Shown: piece by piece, positions 51,476 through 60,770 of the stretch
Layout: every line of letters begins with the position of its first letter
How positions within the stretch are numbered: position 1 is the stretch's first letter
Source: Phycisphaeraceae bacterium
GTDB taxonomy: Bacteria > Planctomycetota > Phycisphaerae > Phycisphaerales > SM1A02
Reading direction: 5' to 3'
Assembly (NCBI GenBank): GCA_019636755.1
Contig: JAHBWZ010000006.1
Coordinates: 186,001 to 250,000, forward strand
Length of the DNA: 64,000 nucleotides
The notes under the pieces: model-generated
What the model was told of the DNA's origin: nothing
What the model saw: only the letters and a program-made list of their open reading frames with translations
Database searches by the model: none
Program-made: the position numbers and the translations under genes

Positions 51476-51823
51476 ATGACCCGGCACCGCCGCATCGAAG
51501 CCGACCACACGCCGGATCCGTCCGGCGGTCGCAGCCGCGACACGGCGCGTCCGGCACCGGACGCGGCACCCGACGATCGCGTCGAACTCTCGGACGGCCG
51601 GGTCATTCGCCGACCCGGTGCCGGCGCGTCGCTGGCCGCCGGCGGTCCGGATCGCCCGACGCCGTTTCTCATGGTCTGGTTCCGCTGCTGCCACGTCTAT
51701 GCGCGACTGGCGCGGTCCGCGGATGCCACTCGATATGAAGGACGCTGCCCGCGCTGCGGGGCGCAGGTCCGGGCGCGCATCGGTGACCACGGCACCACGC
51801 GCCGCATCTTCGAAGCACGCTGA
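51476..51823 (+). CDS. Small zinc-ribbon-like protein
   Basis: The 115-residue protein has a disordered charged N-terminus (1-60) and a compact C-terminal part: FRCCHVYARL (69-78), CPRCGAQVRARIG (91-103) and a final TTRRIFEAR. Four cysteines (C71, C72, C91, C94) could bind zinc. The same C-terminal pattern is familiar from small planctomycete proteins of unknown role. It stands alone, 20 nt from the converging membrane-protein gene. Confidence 0.7.
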   Translation: MTRHRRIEADHTPDPSGGRSRDTARPAPDAAPDDRVELSDGRVIRRPGAGASLAAGGPDRPTPFLMVWFRCCHVYARLARSADATRYEGRCPRCGAQVRARIGDHGTTRRIFEAR

Positions 51824-51842
51824 TCGGGCGGCGACGGGTATC

Positions 51843-52946
51843 TCAGATCAGTCGGCGCGGCGGCGGCGGGTCGGACTCGGCCACGACGACCGGCTTCTTC
51901 GGCGTCCTGGCGCCACTCGCGGCGGCGCGTTCGCTCCGGGCCCCTGGCGTCGCCGCGCTCGAAGGCGACGGCGCCGGGCCGGTGGGCCGGCCGGCGGCCC
52001 GCGCGGATGCTGCGGCGAGCGGCAACGGCGCACTCTGCGCCGGCGGGGCGGTCGCGCCCGCACCGGCTCCGGCGGCGGACGGCTGCGCCGCGACCAGCGC
52101 GGCCGTTTCGGCGACCTGCCTGGTCGCCCGATCCAGCGCCAGCGCGGCGCGGCTCGCGTGCAGGCTCCCCGGACGGATGCCCGCGGCCTCCTGCTCCAGC
52201 GCCGGGTCCAGCGCCAGGCGTTCGCGCCGCATGAGCCCGGCAGCGACGCCCGCGGAGATCTGCGCGCCGACGATCGTGAGGCCGGTGATGCACGCGAGCG
52301 GCAGCATCACGTGCCGGGCGAGGTGCGGCACCGTGGGGAACTCGCCCGCACCGCGCGCATCGGTGACCCGGGCGAGTTCCGCATAGGACCAGAGCGCCCC
52401 CGTTCTCCAGGGAAGGTCGAGAAACCGCAGCGCCGGGAGCACGAGGATCGTCACGAGCACGCCCCACGCGAAGGCGGACACCACGCGCTCCACGCCCGCG
52501 GTCGCCGACGCGACGGCAAGCTGTGCGGTCAGGGCGATGAGCGGAAGCAGCGCGAGCACGGCAAGGGTTGCGGTCGCGGCGGCGGCGCCGGCCCCGAACC
52601 GCAGATGACCGTCGATCGGCGCCAGGACCCGGTTCGGATCGACCGCGGGTGCGGCGGTCTCATGCACCGGTTCGTCGAACGGCGAGGCACGCCGGCCCGA
52701 CGACCCGCCTGCCTCGGCACCGACGATGAGCGGCGCAGTCGCCGGCTCCGCGAAACGCCATCGCACGTCCGTGAAGGTCACGACGGCCCAGATGACCATC
52801 TGGGCCAGGAGCGCAGCGCCGGCGATCCAGCAGCAGAGCACGACCATGCCCCTCAGGCGCCCGAGCGCACGGCTGACCGGCTCGGTATGCGTCGGCGGAG
52901 CGCCGCACTCCGAACCCGTGAGCGAGGAGCTGACCGGATCGACCAT
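51843..52946 (-). CDS. Four-helix membrane protein with Ala/Pro-rich cytoplasmic tail
   Basis: The family is unknown. The 367-residue product has four membrane helices (about 35-58, 115-140, 150-170 and 205-230) and then a disordered tail of about 110 residues rich in Ala, Pro and Ser that ends PPPPRRLI. GGAGGGGAG lies just before the ATG at 52946 and fixes the start. It is divergent from mqnC. Confidence 0.75.
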   Translation of the reverse strand: MVDPVSSSLTGSECGAPPTHTEPVSRALGRLRGMVVLCCWIAGAALLAQMVIWAVVTFTDVRWRFAEPATAPLIVGAEAGGSSGRRASPFDEPVHETAAPAVDPNRVLAPIDGHLRFGAGAAAATATLAVLALLPLIALTAQLAVASATAGVERVVSAFAWGVLVTILVLPALRFLDLPWRTGALWSYAELARVTDARGAGEFPTVPHLARHVMLPLACITGLTIVGAQISAGVAAGLMRRERLALDPALEQEAAGIRPGSLHASRAALALDRATRQVAETAALVAAQPSAAGAGAGATAPPAQSAPLPLAAASARAAGRPTGPAPSPSSAATPGARSERAAASGARTPKKPVVVAESDPPPPRRLI

Positions 52947-53140
52947 GACTCCCCTCCATCGGCGGGACGGGTGTCGGACTGAAGCGCCGGTGCCTGACCC
53001 CGCGCCGATACCCCGGACGGCGGCGTGGACGCCGCGCGGAACCTCGCGGTCCGCCATTCCTGCCGCGGCTTCGGGCTATCATCGCGGCCCCGTCCGCCGT
53101 CCCCCCGGGGCACCCGCCGATCCGACCGAGCACGCCGCTG

Positions 53141-54565
53141 ATGATGCCACCCGTCGCCCCGGCCACGCGTCCCGACGCCGATCCGTTCGATGCGGGCTTC
53201 CTGCGCGGGGTCGTCGGCGGCGAAGTGCGCCTGACGCCGGAACAGGCGATGCGGCTCCATGACGGACTCCCGCTCGACGAACTCGGCCGATGGGCCGATG
53301 CCCGCTGCCGCGTGCTGCACGGCGACGAGATCCGGACGTACGTCATCGACCGGAACATCAACTACACGAACGTCTGCACGGCAAAGTGCACTTTCTGCGC
53401 CTTCCGTCGCGATGCGCAGGATCACGACGCGTACACGCTCGCGGTCGACGAGATTCTCGAGAAGGTGCGGGAACTGGTCGAGATCGGCGGCACGCAGATC
53501 CTGATGCAGGGCGGGATGAATCCCGCGCTGCCGCTCGCGTGGTACGAAACGCTGCTCGAGGCGATCTCGTCGCGCTTTCCGACGGTGCATATCCACGCGT
53601 TCAGTCCCCCGGAACTCATCGAGTTCGTCGAGTTCTTCGGTCCGCCGGGCGAGACGCTGGAGGATCGCCTGCGCTGGGTGCTCACCCGCCTGCAGCGCGC
53701 CGGCCTGGACTCGGTCCCGGGCGGCGGAGGCGAGATCTTCGCGCCCGCCGTGCGCCGGAAGATCGGGCTGGGCAAGTGCGACGCCGAGGCATGGCTCACG
53801 GTGATGCGCGTCGCCCACGAACTCCGGATGAACACCTCGGCCACGATGATGTTCGGCCACATCGAAGGCGTGGCGGACCGGATCCATCACATGGCGCTCG
53901 TCCGCGACCGGCAGGACGCGGCGATCGCGGACTTCGGCCTCTCCGGTGGCGGACGGTACATGGCGTTCATCGCGTGGCCGTTCCAGCGCGAGAACACGCC
54001 GCTGGGCCGGGTCCGGGACTGGGGCGAGCAGCCCGGCGAAGAGGATGCGGGCGCGATGTTCCCGGGCGACGCCGTCGCGCGGCTCGACGGAACAGGCGAT
54101 CGTGCGGCGCATCCCGGGTTCGGTCGGCGCGTCCGCACGGTGACCGGCACCGCGTACCTCCGGACGCAGGCGATCAGCCGCCTCTTCCTGGACAACATCT
54201 ATTCGATCGGTGCAAGCTGGGTCACCATGGGGCCGCACGTCGGTCAGGCAGGACTGCGCTACGGCGCCAGCGACATGGGATCGGTGATGATGGAGGAGAA
54301 CGTCGTCAGCAGCGCCGGCACGACGTTCTGCCTCACCGAGGCCACGATCTGCCGTCTCATCCGGGATGCGGGATTCGTTCCCGCGCAGCGCGACAACAGC
54401 TATCGACTCCTTCGCCTGCATGATGGCGCCGACGCCCCCGACCTCCGGCTGGACGACTGGTCCGGCGTGCGCGGGTCACGACTGCATGTGCAGCAGGCGG
54501 ACGCGGCCCGGGCGACGGCGCCGGTGGAACTCTCGATCCGCACGACGGACTCCGCGCCCGTGTGA
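53141..54565 (+). CDS. mqnC: Cyclic dehypoxanthinyl futalosine synthase (MqnC)
   Basis: This 474-residue radical SAM enzyme closes the carbocycle in the futalosine pathway to menaquinone. The cluster cysteines are C79, C83 and C86 (CTAKCTFC). FIAWPFQRENTPLG (about 275-288) is the MqnC-type substrate motif, distinct from MqnE. MGSVMMEENVVSSAG lies near 380. An insert of about 45 residues (after VRDWGEQ) makes it longer than usual, as does a C-terminal tail of about 55 residues. A TATCAT box at 53077-53082 is a possible -10. ATG 53144 is an equivalent start, and no Shine-Dalgarno is visible. Confidence 0.9.
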   Translation: MMPPVAPATRPDADPFDAGFLRGVVGGEVRLTPEQAMRLHDGLPLDELGRWADARCRVLHGDEIRTYVIDRNINYTNVCTAKCTFCAFRRDAQDHDAYTLAVDEILEKVRELVEIGGTQILMQGGMNPALPLAWYETLLEAISSRFPTVHIHAFSPPELIEFVEFFGPPGETLEDRLRWVLTRLQRAGLDSVPGGGGEIFAPAVRRKIGLGKCDAEAWLTVMRVAHELRMNTSATMMFGHIEGVADRIHHMALVRDRQDAAIADFGLSGGGRYMAFIAWPFQRENTPLGRVRDWGEQPGEEDAGAMFPGDAVARLDGTGDRAAHPGFGRRVRTVTGTAYLRTQAISRLFLDNIYSIGASWVTMGPHVGQAGLRYGASDMGSVMMEENVVSSAGTTFCLTEATICRLIRDAGFVPAQRDNSYRLLRLHDGADAPDLRLDDWSGVRGSRLHVQQADAARATAPVELSIRTTDSAPV

Positions 54566-54576
54566 GCGTCCGGGCG

Positions 54577-55464
54577 CTACGCGGGCGCCGCGGTCGCCAC
54601 GCGGTCCGGCGCATCGATCGTCGACACGCGTCCGCACTCCGGACACCGCCATGGCGTCGGGCCGAAGAGGCGCTGACCGCAGACGCACCTGGGCTCCTCG
54701 AACCGGATCGTCATGGATGCCCCGCACGCGGTACACACGCATCGACCGCATGATCGCGGCTCCATCTCGCCGCATCCCGGACATCCGATGTCCGGCGCCA
54801 CCCCGGCCGGGACCGTGGACGTACGGCGATACGCCCACCGCCGGATCCGCCACGCCGCGAGCGTTCCCGGCAGAATGATGGTGGTCGCGATCAGCGCCAG
54901 GGCCACGCCGATCAGGGGAACCGCCAGCGCGGCATCGGCGTGATGACGCGTGAAGAGAATGCGCCACTGCACGTCCAGGTAGCCGAGATACCCGCTCCAG
55001 GCGAGAATCGGCACGGACCGCGCGAGCGTCACGCGCCAGCCCGTGAAGCCGCGCAGCCGGCACTCCGGCGGCAGGAGCGCGAGGCCGCCGACCAGCAGCG
55101 CCGCCCCGGCGCCGATCAGCGCCAGCATCCATCGATCCCGTTCGCCGGTGAACAGCGTCACGACGTCGCCTGGAGCGACTCCGGTCGACACGGAACGCAG
55201 GACCCACAGCACCGCGGCCGATGCGAGCGCGATCACGCCGATCGGCATCCACGGCGCGTGACACCCGCGTGACGCGAGCCAGAGCAGAATCCGCGCGATG
55301 ACGAGCAGCAGCGTGGCGCCGCACAGGGCGGGCCACCACCGGCTCATCTCCGCCGCAAGCAGGTCCCGGACCGCCACGATTGACGCCGCGGTGACGAGCA
55401 GCGCGATCGAGCAGGCGACGGCACGCTCCATGGCCCTCCGGATGCCCGTCAGGGTGCGGATCAT
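54577..55464 (-). CDS. Membrane protein with C-terminal double zinc ribbon
   Basis: The 295-residue protein has about six membrane helices (within 1-215) followed by a cytoplasmic tail with two zinc-ribbon-like knuckles. The cysteines are CPGC, CGRC and CTAC at about 225-245, and CVC and CPEC at about 256-275. No enzymatic motif was recognised. Its ATG overlaps the upstream stop by 4 nt. It is the last gene of a five-gene leftward operon. Confidence 0.7.
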   Translation of the reverse strand: MIRTLTGIRRAMERAVACSIALLVTAASIVAVRDLLAAEMSRWWPALCGATLLLVIARILLWLASRGCHAPWMPIGVIALASAAVLWVLRSVSTGVAPGDVVTLFTGERDRWMLALIGAGAALLVGGLALLPPECRLRGFTGWRVTLARSVPILAWSGYLGYLDVQWRILFTRHHADAALAVPLIGVALALIATTIILPGTLAAWRIRRWAYRRTSTVPAGVAPDIGCPGCGEMEPRSCGRCVCTACGASMTIRFEEPRCVCGQRLFGPTPWRCPECGRVSTIDAPDRVATAAPA

Positions 55465-56177
55465 CGGCGGACCACCCGGATGAGGAGCCCGCAGGCGCTG
55501 CACGCGTCATGCGGTCGAGCGGGGGGGAGATGTCCGTGGCAGCGCGGGCAGACGACCGCAGCACGGACGGGCTCACGGCCGAATGCCGGTCCGAATCCGA
55601 TGCACGTCGTCCACGCGAGGAGCACCGCCAGACCGAGAAACGGGACGAGTGCGAGCACGGCCGGATCGAATGGAACCCGGACGATCGCCGCGCTGCCGCC
55701 CCCGAGCCGCACCATCGCGATGAACCCGAGGCCCTGCGCGGCGATCAGCACCTGCCCCCCGCGCCGCGCGACGGTGCGCACGCGACCGCCGGGCGCGAGA
55801 CGCTCCGCGAGCCCCACGCCGGCACACGCGAGGCCGGCGACCAGGAGATCGAGTCCGATGGTCTCCGCCCATTCGACGCCCCGGTCCGGGAGCGGAAGCA
55901 GTCCGCCGCCGCCGAGCGCCGCGATCGCCGACGCACCCGCCGCGAGGAGGACCAGCACGATGCCCCCGCGGATCCACCGGCGACCGCGCGACAGCCATGC
56001 CGCGCGGTGCAGCGCCAGCCCGATCGCGCCGCCGGCGACGGTGATGAGGAGCGCCACGCAGAGCGTGGTCAGCCACGCGCGCTCCAGGAGGATTCCGCTG
56101 ACGCTCGCAACGCCCGCGACGATGGCGACGATGATCACGGCGACCTGCGCCGGTTTCGAGCGGCGCGGCGCCATCAT
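55461..56177 (-). CDS. Membrane protein with C-terminal zinc ribbon
   Basis: The 238-residue protein has about five to six membrane helices (13-200) and ends with a zinc knuckle: CPRC and CSAC at about 212-230. It resembles the downstream neighbour in plan but not obviously in sequence. Both ends overlap adjacent genes by 4 nt. The role is unknown. Confidence 0.7.
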   Translation of the reverse strand: MMAPRRSKPAQVAVIIVAIVAGVASVSGILLERAWLTTLCVALLITVAGGAIGLALHRAAWLSRGRRWIRGGIVLVLLAAGASAIAALGGGGLLPLPDRGVEWAETIGLDLLVAGLACAGVGLAERLAPGGRVRTVARRGGQVLIAAQGLGFIAMVRLGGGSAAIVRVPFDPAVLALVPFLGLAVLLAWTTCIGFGPAFGREPVRAAVVCPRCHGHLPPARPHDACSACGLLIRVVRR

Positions 56178-57658
56178 GGCATCACCGGGAGTCCGTCCGG
56201 TGCGAGCAGGATCGGCGCGAGACCGGCCTCGGCACGCAGCGCGTTCTGGTCCTCGACGTACCCGGCCAGCGCGTCGGCGCCCACGCGGAACACGAGGCCG
56301 TCACCGTCGACGATGAGCCAGTCCGGGGCCGCGGCGGTCGGACGGTATCCCGCCACCCAGAGGTCACCGCTGTCCACCATGTTCAGGAAGGGCCGCGGAC
56401 GGACCTCGCCCGGAATGAACCAGGCGACGTCACCGAACGCGGTGACGGTCGCATCGCGCCACGTCGCCTCGAGGCGCTCCAGCACGCGCACGCGTTCCGT
56501 GCCGTCGAGCACCTCCAGGAAGTGCGCCAGTGTGACGTCACCCAGGCGGAGCGCCGCGAGCGCCGTCACCGGGTCGCTTCGCACGAATGCGGGCGCCAGG
56601 TCCGGCCGCGTGACCAGGACGCGGGCCGGATGCATCGGGGCCCGGGACCCCGCCGCCGCGCCCGCCAGTTCCTGCGAGAGGGCGAAGAGCGCCGTCGCCT
56701 CCGTGGATGTCTCGGAGCCGGGGAACGGCACCGTCCGGCCGGCCACCGGGAGCGTTGCCGCGCCGGTCGTCCGGGGGGCGCTGTTCAGGGCGACGATCAT
56801 CATCGCGGCCCAGCCGCCGATCGCCAGGAGAATGATCGCCGCCGGTGGTCCGGCCACGGCAAGCGTGGCCCGGAAACCACCGACGGGATGACTCAGCGCG
56901 ACGGCGATGCATGCGACCACGACCCACCACGCCCAGAAGTACTGGCACCCGATGCACGGCACCGCCATGACCACGCCGGCGCCGCCGGTGTAGGCGATGC
57001 ACTGGAACGTGCGCCGGAGGCCTCCCGCCGCACCGCCCGTCAGGCGCAGCGTGCCGTGCGCCACGAGCGCCCACGCACCGGTCAGCAGCAGCAGCGCGAG
57101 CCAGACGCCGGCGGAGATCGCGCCGCCGATGGCCGCGCCGCGCGCCCACTCCGCCCACGCGCTGCGCCCGGAGAGTCCGGCCCCGCCCACGAGTGTTCCG
57201 AATGCGACGTACGGCAGCGCGTTGAGCGCGACGACGACGGCAAGCGTCAGCGCCAGGAAGCCGAACGCCTGCCGCAGATCGCTGCGCAGGGGCACGTCCC
57301 GCATGAGTCTTCCCGGATTCACCATCGCCAGTCCGACGGTCCGGATCCATGCGCGCCACGACCCCAGCGAGGCGCGTCGGAGCCACGGGGCCAGTCCGGT
57401 CACGCGTCGCGGGTCGACAGGACGGACGACCATGTCATCCATCCCGATCGCGCGATTGCACGACACGCAGGTGAACTGCGAGGGCACCAGTTCGCCCCTC
57501 GGACCCGTGCCGTAGTACGCCTGGTCGCAGTGCGGACAGCAGAATCGGACCTGCCCCCGCTCGAACTCGAACTCGCCGGGTCGGAACGGCGCACCGCACT
57601 CCGGGCAGACGCGCGTCGGCAGGTCCCAGAGCGGGTACTCGCAGGTACGGCAGAGCAC
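56174..57658 (-). CDS. Zinc-ribbon/Yip1-like membrane protein
   Basis: The 494-residue product starts with two zinc ribbons (C3, C6, C18, C21; then CPHC near 41-44 and CVSC near 64-67), followed by a Yip1-like membrane domain with about six helices (120-300). A soluble extracytoplasmic domain of about 190 residues ends the protein. Proteins of this plan are frequent in Phycisphaerae and have no known function. The gene lies 24 nt after ilvE and is coupled to the next membrane gene. Confidence 0.7.
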   Translation of the reverse strand: MLCRTCEYPLWDLPTRVCPECGAPFRPGEFEFERGQVRFCCPHCDQAYYGTGPRGELVPSQFTCVSCNRAIGMDDMVVRPVDPRRVTGLAPWLRRASLGSWRAWIRTVGLAMVNPGRLMRDVPLRSDLRQAFGFLALTLAVVVALNALPYVAFGTLVGGAGLSGRSAWAEWARGAAIGGAISAGVWLALLLLTGAWALVAHGTLRLTGGAAGGLRRTFQCIAYTGGAGVVMAVPCIGCQYFWAWWVVVACIAVALSHPVGGFRATLAVAGPPAAIILLAIGGWAAMMIVALNSAPRTTGAATLPVAGRTVPFPGSETSTEATALFALSQELAGAAAGSRAPMHPARVLVTRPDLAPAFVRSDPVTALAALRLGDVTLAHFLEVLDGTERVRVLERLEATWRDATVTAFGDVAWFIPGEVRPRPFLNMVDSGDLWVAGYRPTAAAPDWLIVDGDGLVFRVGADALAGYVEDQNALRAEAGLAPILLAPDGLPVMP

Positions 57659-57682
57659 GGACGGTCAGCCTCCGGGTCCGGG

Positions 57683-58615
57683 TCAGTCCTCGGGGGCGCT
57701 TCTCGCGACACGTCGGCGGAACTCCTCCGTGCACCGACGGGTGCAGGGACCGACGCGACCGCCGCCCACCGCTGCATCGTCGATGTGCGTCACACCGATG
57801 ATCTCCGCGGCCGTACCGGTCAGGAAGACCTCATCCGCGGCGCGCAGGTCCGCGAGACGCATGCGCGACTCCGCGGCCCGCAGCCCGCAGGCGGGGGCGA
57901 TGTCCTCCATGACGAAGCGCCGCGTGATTCCGTGCAGGATCCCGGCCTCCTTCGGCGGCGTCAGCAGGCGATCGCCGACCACGGCGAAGATGTTGTCTCC
58001 GGTGCACTCGCTCACCTCCCCGTCCATGTTGAGCATGATCGCCTCCAGCACGCCGGCGTCGATCGCCTCGACCTTCGCCAGGATGTTGTTGAGGTAGTTG
58101 AGACTCTTGATGGACGGATCCAGGGCGGCGATCGGAATGCGCGGCCGCTTCGCCACGATGACCCTCATGCCCTTCTCGTAGAGTTCCGGCGGGTACAGCT
58201 CGATGCGGTCCGCGATCACGATGACGGTGGAGCGCGGGCATCGGAACGGGTTCAGTCCCAGCGTGCCCTCGCCCCGGCTGACGACCAGGCGGATGTAGGC
58301 GTCGGTCAGCCCGTTCGCGACGACGGTTTCCCGGACCGCCCGATCGATCTCCTCGCGCGACCGGGAGACCTCCAGGCGGATGAACCGCGCGGACTGCCAG
58401 AGTCGATCGAGATGGGAACCCAGCTTGAAGATCCGACCGCCATAGACGCGGATGCCCTCGAACACGCCGTCACCGTACAGGAAGCCGTGATCGAAGACGG
58501 AGACCTTCGCCTCGCTCTTCGGCACCAGCCGGCCGTCGATCCAGATGAGCGGCTCGCGGCTGGTGGCGCCGGTGCCTTCGGCTCGGGTACCGGGGCTTGC
58601 GGAGGCAGTCGACAT
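57683..58615 (-). CDS. ilvE: Branched-chain amino acid aminotransferase (class IV PLP)
   Basis: The 310-residue fold-type IV transaminase carries out the last step of Leu/Ile/Val synthesis or the reverse. Motifs are FDHGFLYGDGVFEGIRVY (41-58), SRGEGTLGLNP (113-123), the PLP lysine K170 in PSIKSLNYL, and EVSECTGDNIFAV (about 206-218). D-amino-acid transaminase is the main alternative. The start overlaps the upstream stop by 1 nt (TGATG), with AAGGAG upstream. An internal TAGAAT at 58656-58661 could be a second promoter. Confidence 0.9.
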   Translation of the reverse strand: MSTASASPGTRAEGTGATSREPLIWIDGRLVPKSEAKVSVFDHGFLYGDGVFEGIRVYGGRIFKLGSHLDRLWQSARFIRLEVSRSREEIDRAVRETVVANGLTDAYIRLVVSRGEGTLGLNPFRCPRSTVIVIADRIELYPPELYEKGMRVIVAKRPRIPIAALDPSIKSLNYLNNILAKVEAIDAGVLEAIMLNMDGEVSECTGDNIFAVVGDRLLTPPKEAGILHGITRRFVMEDIAPACGLRAAESRMRLADLRAADEVFLTGTAAEIIGVTHIDDAAVGGGRVGPCTRRCTEEFRRRVARSAPED

Positions 58616-60570
58616 CAGGAGGCTCCTTCGCGCGATCGTTGCGTAGTCAGACTCGATTCTAACGGAGATCCGTCCGGCGACTCCGCGTCTCGGCCGGCGA
58701 TCGACGCCGCGATGACATATCGATGCAGCGCGCGCGCGACCCCGGCATCCTCGCTCCGCGGCACGATCACGCGGGCGAGTCTCCGGACGGCCGGGACCGC
58801 ATTCTCCATGGCGACCGGGAAGCCCGCCCACGCCAGCATGCCCAGGTCGTTCTCCCCGTCTCCGATCGCGAGGACCGCCTCGCGCGGGATGCCCCGGCGC
58901 CTGGCGATGCGCTGCAGCGCGACGCCCTTGTCCGCGCGCGGATGCGCCACCTGGAGCAGCGCGGAGCCGACCGGGAATCGCGCGATCCGCCGCTCCCGCC
59001 AGATTCCTGCCTCCAGCGCGCTGCGCACGCGCTCGATCTCCGGCGCCGCGCCGAAGAAGCAGACCTGCGTGACCGGCGCGTCGAGAAACGTCTCCAGTGC
59101 CGCGACGCCGTCCGGCCGGAGTGCGGAGGCGCCCGGAACCGCGGGATCGATCCGATCCGTGTACCAGCGGTCCAGCCGCTCGATCCCGATCATGATCGCC
59201 GGCGCGGCCCGTCGCGCCGCCTCGATCACCTCCGCGGCAACCGATGCATCCATCGACTCGTGGTAGAGCGCGCGACCCGCCGCCGCATCCCAGATCAGCG
59301 CCCCGTTGCACGCGATGACCGGCCCGGAAATGCCGAGCGCCTGGAGGATGGGGACCGCGGAGCGCGGCGGGCGGGCGGTGGCCAGGACGATCGTGCAGCC
59401 CGCCCGCTCCGCGCGGCGGCACGCCATCGCGACGCCTTCCCCGAGCCGTCCGTCGGCGCGGAGCAGGGCGCCGTCGACCGCGATTGCCGCCAGGCGGATG
59501 GCGTGCGCCGGGCCCGGCACCTCTGCCGGTGCCGCCGACCGCGCCGCGCCTTCTGGAGCGGAGGGCAGCGCCGACATGCCGGCCCGCGATGACCGCGCCG
59601 GCGCGGCGTCCGTATCCGGCGCGGCGACGCGCGCATCACCCAGGAGATCGGCGAGCGCTTCGGGCAGCGACGGAAAGCGGAAGCGGTACCCGAGCGAAAG
59701 CGCACGCCGGGGCACGATGTGCTGCGTCATCATCGCATACCGCGCGATCCCGCCCAGCGCCACTCGGACGGCGGGCGGCGGAACCGGCAGGAACGCAGGG
59801 CGCCGGAGGGCACGACCGAGCGCCCGGCTGAACTCCGCGTTCGTCACCGCATGCGGCGCCACGCCGTTGATCGGACCGATGACGCGCTCATCCCGGATCG
59901 CGAGATCGAAGATCCCGCAGAGGTCCGCGTGGTGGATCCACGACATCATCTGCAGGCCGAAGCCGATCGGGCCGCCGAGTCCGAGCCTGAAGATCGGAAG
60001 GAGCCTGGCGAGCAGTCCGCCGCGCGGATCCAGCAGGAGCCCGATGCGGACGGACACGACGCGCACGCCGAGCGGCGCCGCCGTGGCGGCGACGCCCTCC
60101 CATCGCACGCACAGGTCCCGCAGGAAGTCCGGGCGCGCATCGCCATCCGAGTCCCGCGCCGGCGCGTCCTCATCGACGGGCTCCGGCGCCTCGCCGTACC
60201 AGCCGATCGCCGAGGCGCAGACGAATGCGACCGGACGCCGCGCGGCGCCGCCGATCGCCTCCACCACCTGGTGGGTCCCGTCGACCCGGCTCTCGACGAT
60301 GCGCGCCTTGACGTCCCGGTTCCAGCGGCGGTCGGCAACGCCCGCGCCGGCAAGATGCACCACCACGTCCACACCGTCCACGGCCGCCTGCCACGGCCCG
60401 GGAATCGTCACGTCACCGGCAACCTCTTCGACGCCCGGCCGGCCCCGCAGCCAGGACGGAAGCCCGCGCCGGACGAGGATGCGCAGTTCGTCACCGGACG
60501 CGAGCCGTGACTCGACAAGCCGCCGGCCGATCAGTCCGGTGGCTCCCGTAACGAACAGCCGACTGCCCAT
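58615..60570 (-). CDS. Fusion of SDR39U1-type epimerase and HAD (Cof-type) domain with lost nucleophile
   Basis: Residues 1-310 form an SDR39U1/TIGR01777-type NAD(P)-binding protein (VTGATGLIGRRL at 7-18, ASAIGWYGE near 129-137, SWIHHADL near 215). A linker of about 45 residues leads to a HAD-IIB/Cof-like domain (about 358-620). HAD motif IV, GDGEND (570-575), and the lysine K548 are intact, but the DxDG motif reads AVDG: Ala364 replaces the nucleophilic Asp. The domain is probably not a phosphatase. The ATG at 60570 was chosen because TATCCT ends 7 nt upstream. Confidence 0.85.
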   Translation of the reverse strand: MGSRLFVTGATGLIGRRLVESRLASGDELRILVRRGLPSWLRGRPGVEEVAGDVTIPGPWQAAVDGVDVVVHLAGAGVADRRWNRDVKARIVESRVDGTHQVVEAIGGAARRPVAFVCASAIGWYGEAPEPVDEDAPARDSDGDARPDFLRDLCVRWEGVAATAAPLGVRVVSVRIGLLLDPRGGLLARLLPIFRLGLGGPIGFGLQMMSWIHHADLCGIFDLAIRDERVIGPINGVAPHAVTNAEFSRALGRALRRPAFLPVPPPAVRVALGGIARYAMMTQHIVPRRALSLGYRFRFPSLPEALADLLGDARVAAPDTDAAPARSSRAGMSALPSAPEGAARSAAPAEVPGPAHAIRLAAIAVDGALLRADGRLGEGVAMACRRAERAGCTIVLATARPPRSAVPILQALGISGPVIACNGALIWDAAAGRALYHESMDASVAAEVIEAARRAAPAIMIGIERLDRWYTDRIDPAVPGASALRPDGVAALETFLDAPVTQVCFFGAAPEIERVRSALEAGIWRERRIARFPVGSALLQVAHPRADKGVALQRIARRRGIPREAVLAIGDGENDLGMLAWAGFPVAMENAVPAVRRLARVIVPRSEDAGVARALHRYVIAASIAGRDAESPDGSPLESSLTTQRSREGAS

Positions 60571-60577
60571 GGGGGCA

Positions 60578-60583
60578 AGGATA
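60578..60583 (-). promoter_or_regulatory. Candidate -10 hexamer (TATCCT) of the epimerase-HAD operon
   Basis: On the minus strand TATCCT ends 7 nt before the ATG at 60570. No Shine-Dalgarno sequence is present. It would start the five-gene transcript that runs to 54577. Confidence 0.5.
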
Positions 60584-60770
60584 GCACGCCGCGGCGCCGT
60601 CATTCGTCCGGACAGCCGCCCGGTGGGATCCGACACGATGCCTGCGCAATCGTCACAGACCGTGCCGGTCCACGCCGATCGCCGTCCCGGCGCGGCGTCC
60701 GGCGCAGGTGCGCATCGTTCGATCGTACGGTCGGCCCGGTCCAGTCATGGGAGCGTGAAGGAGCGTGCAC

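Noticed and set aside
58615-59500. Active Cof-type phosphatase
   Set aside because: The nucleophilic Asp of the DxDG motif is Ala, so activity is not claimed.
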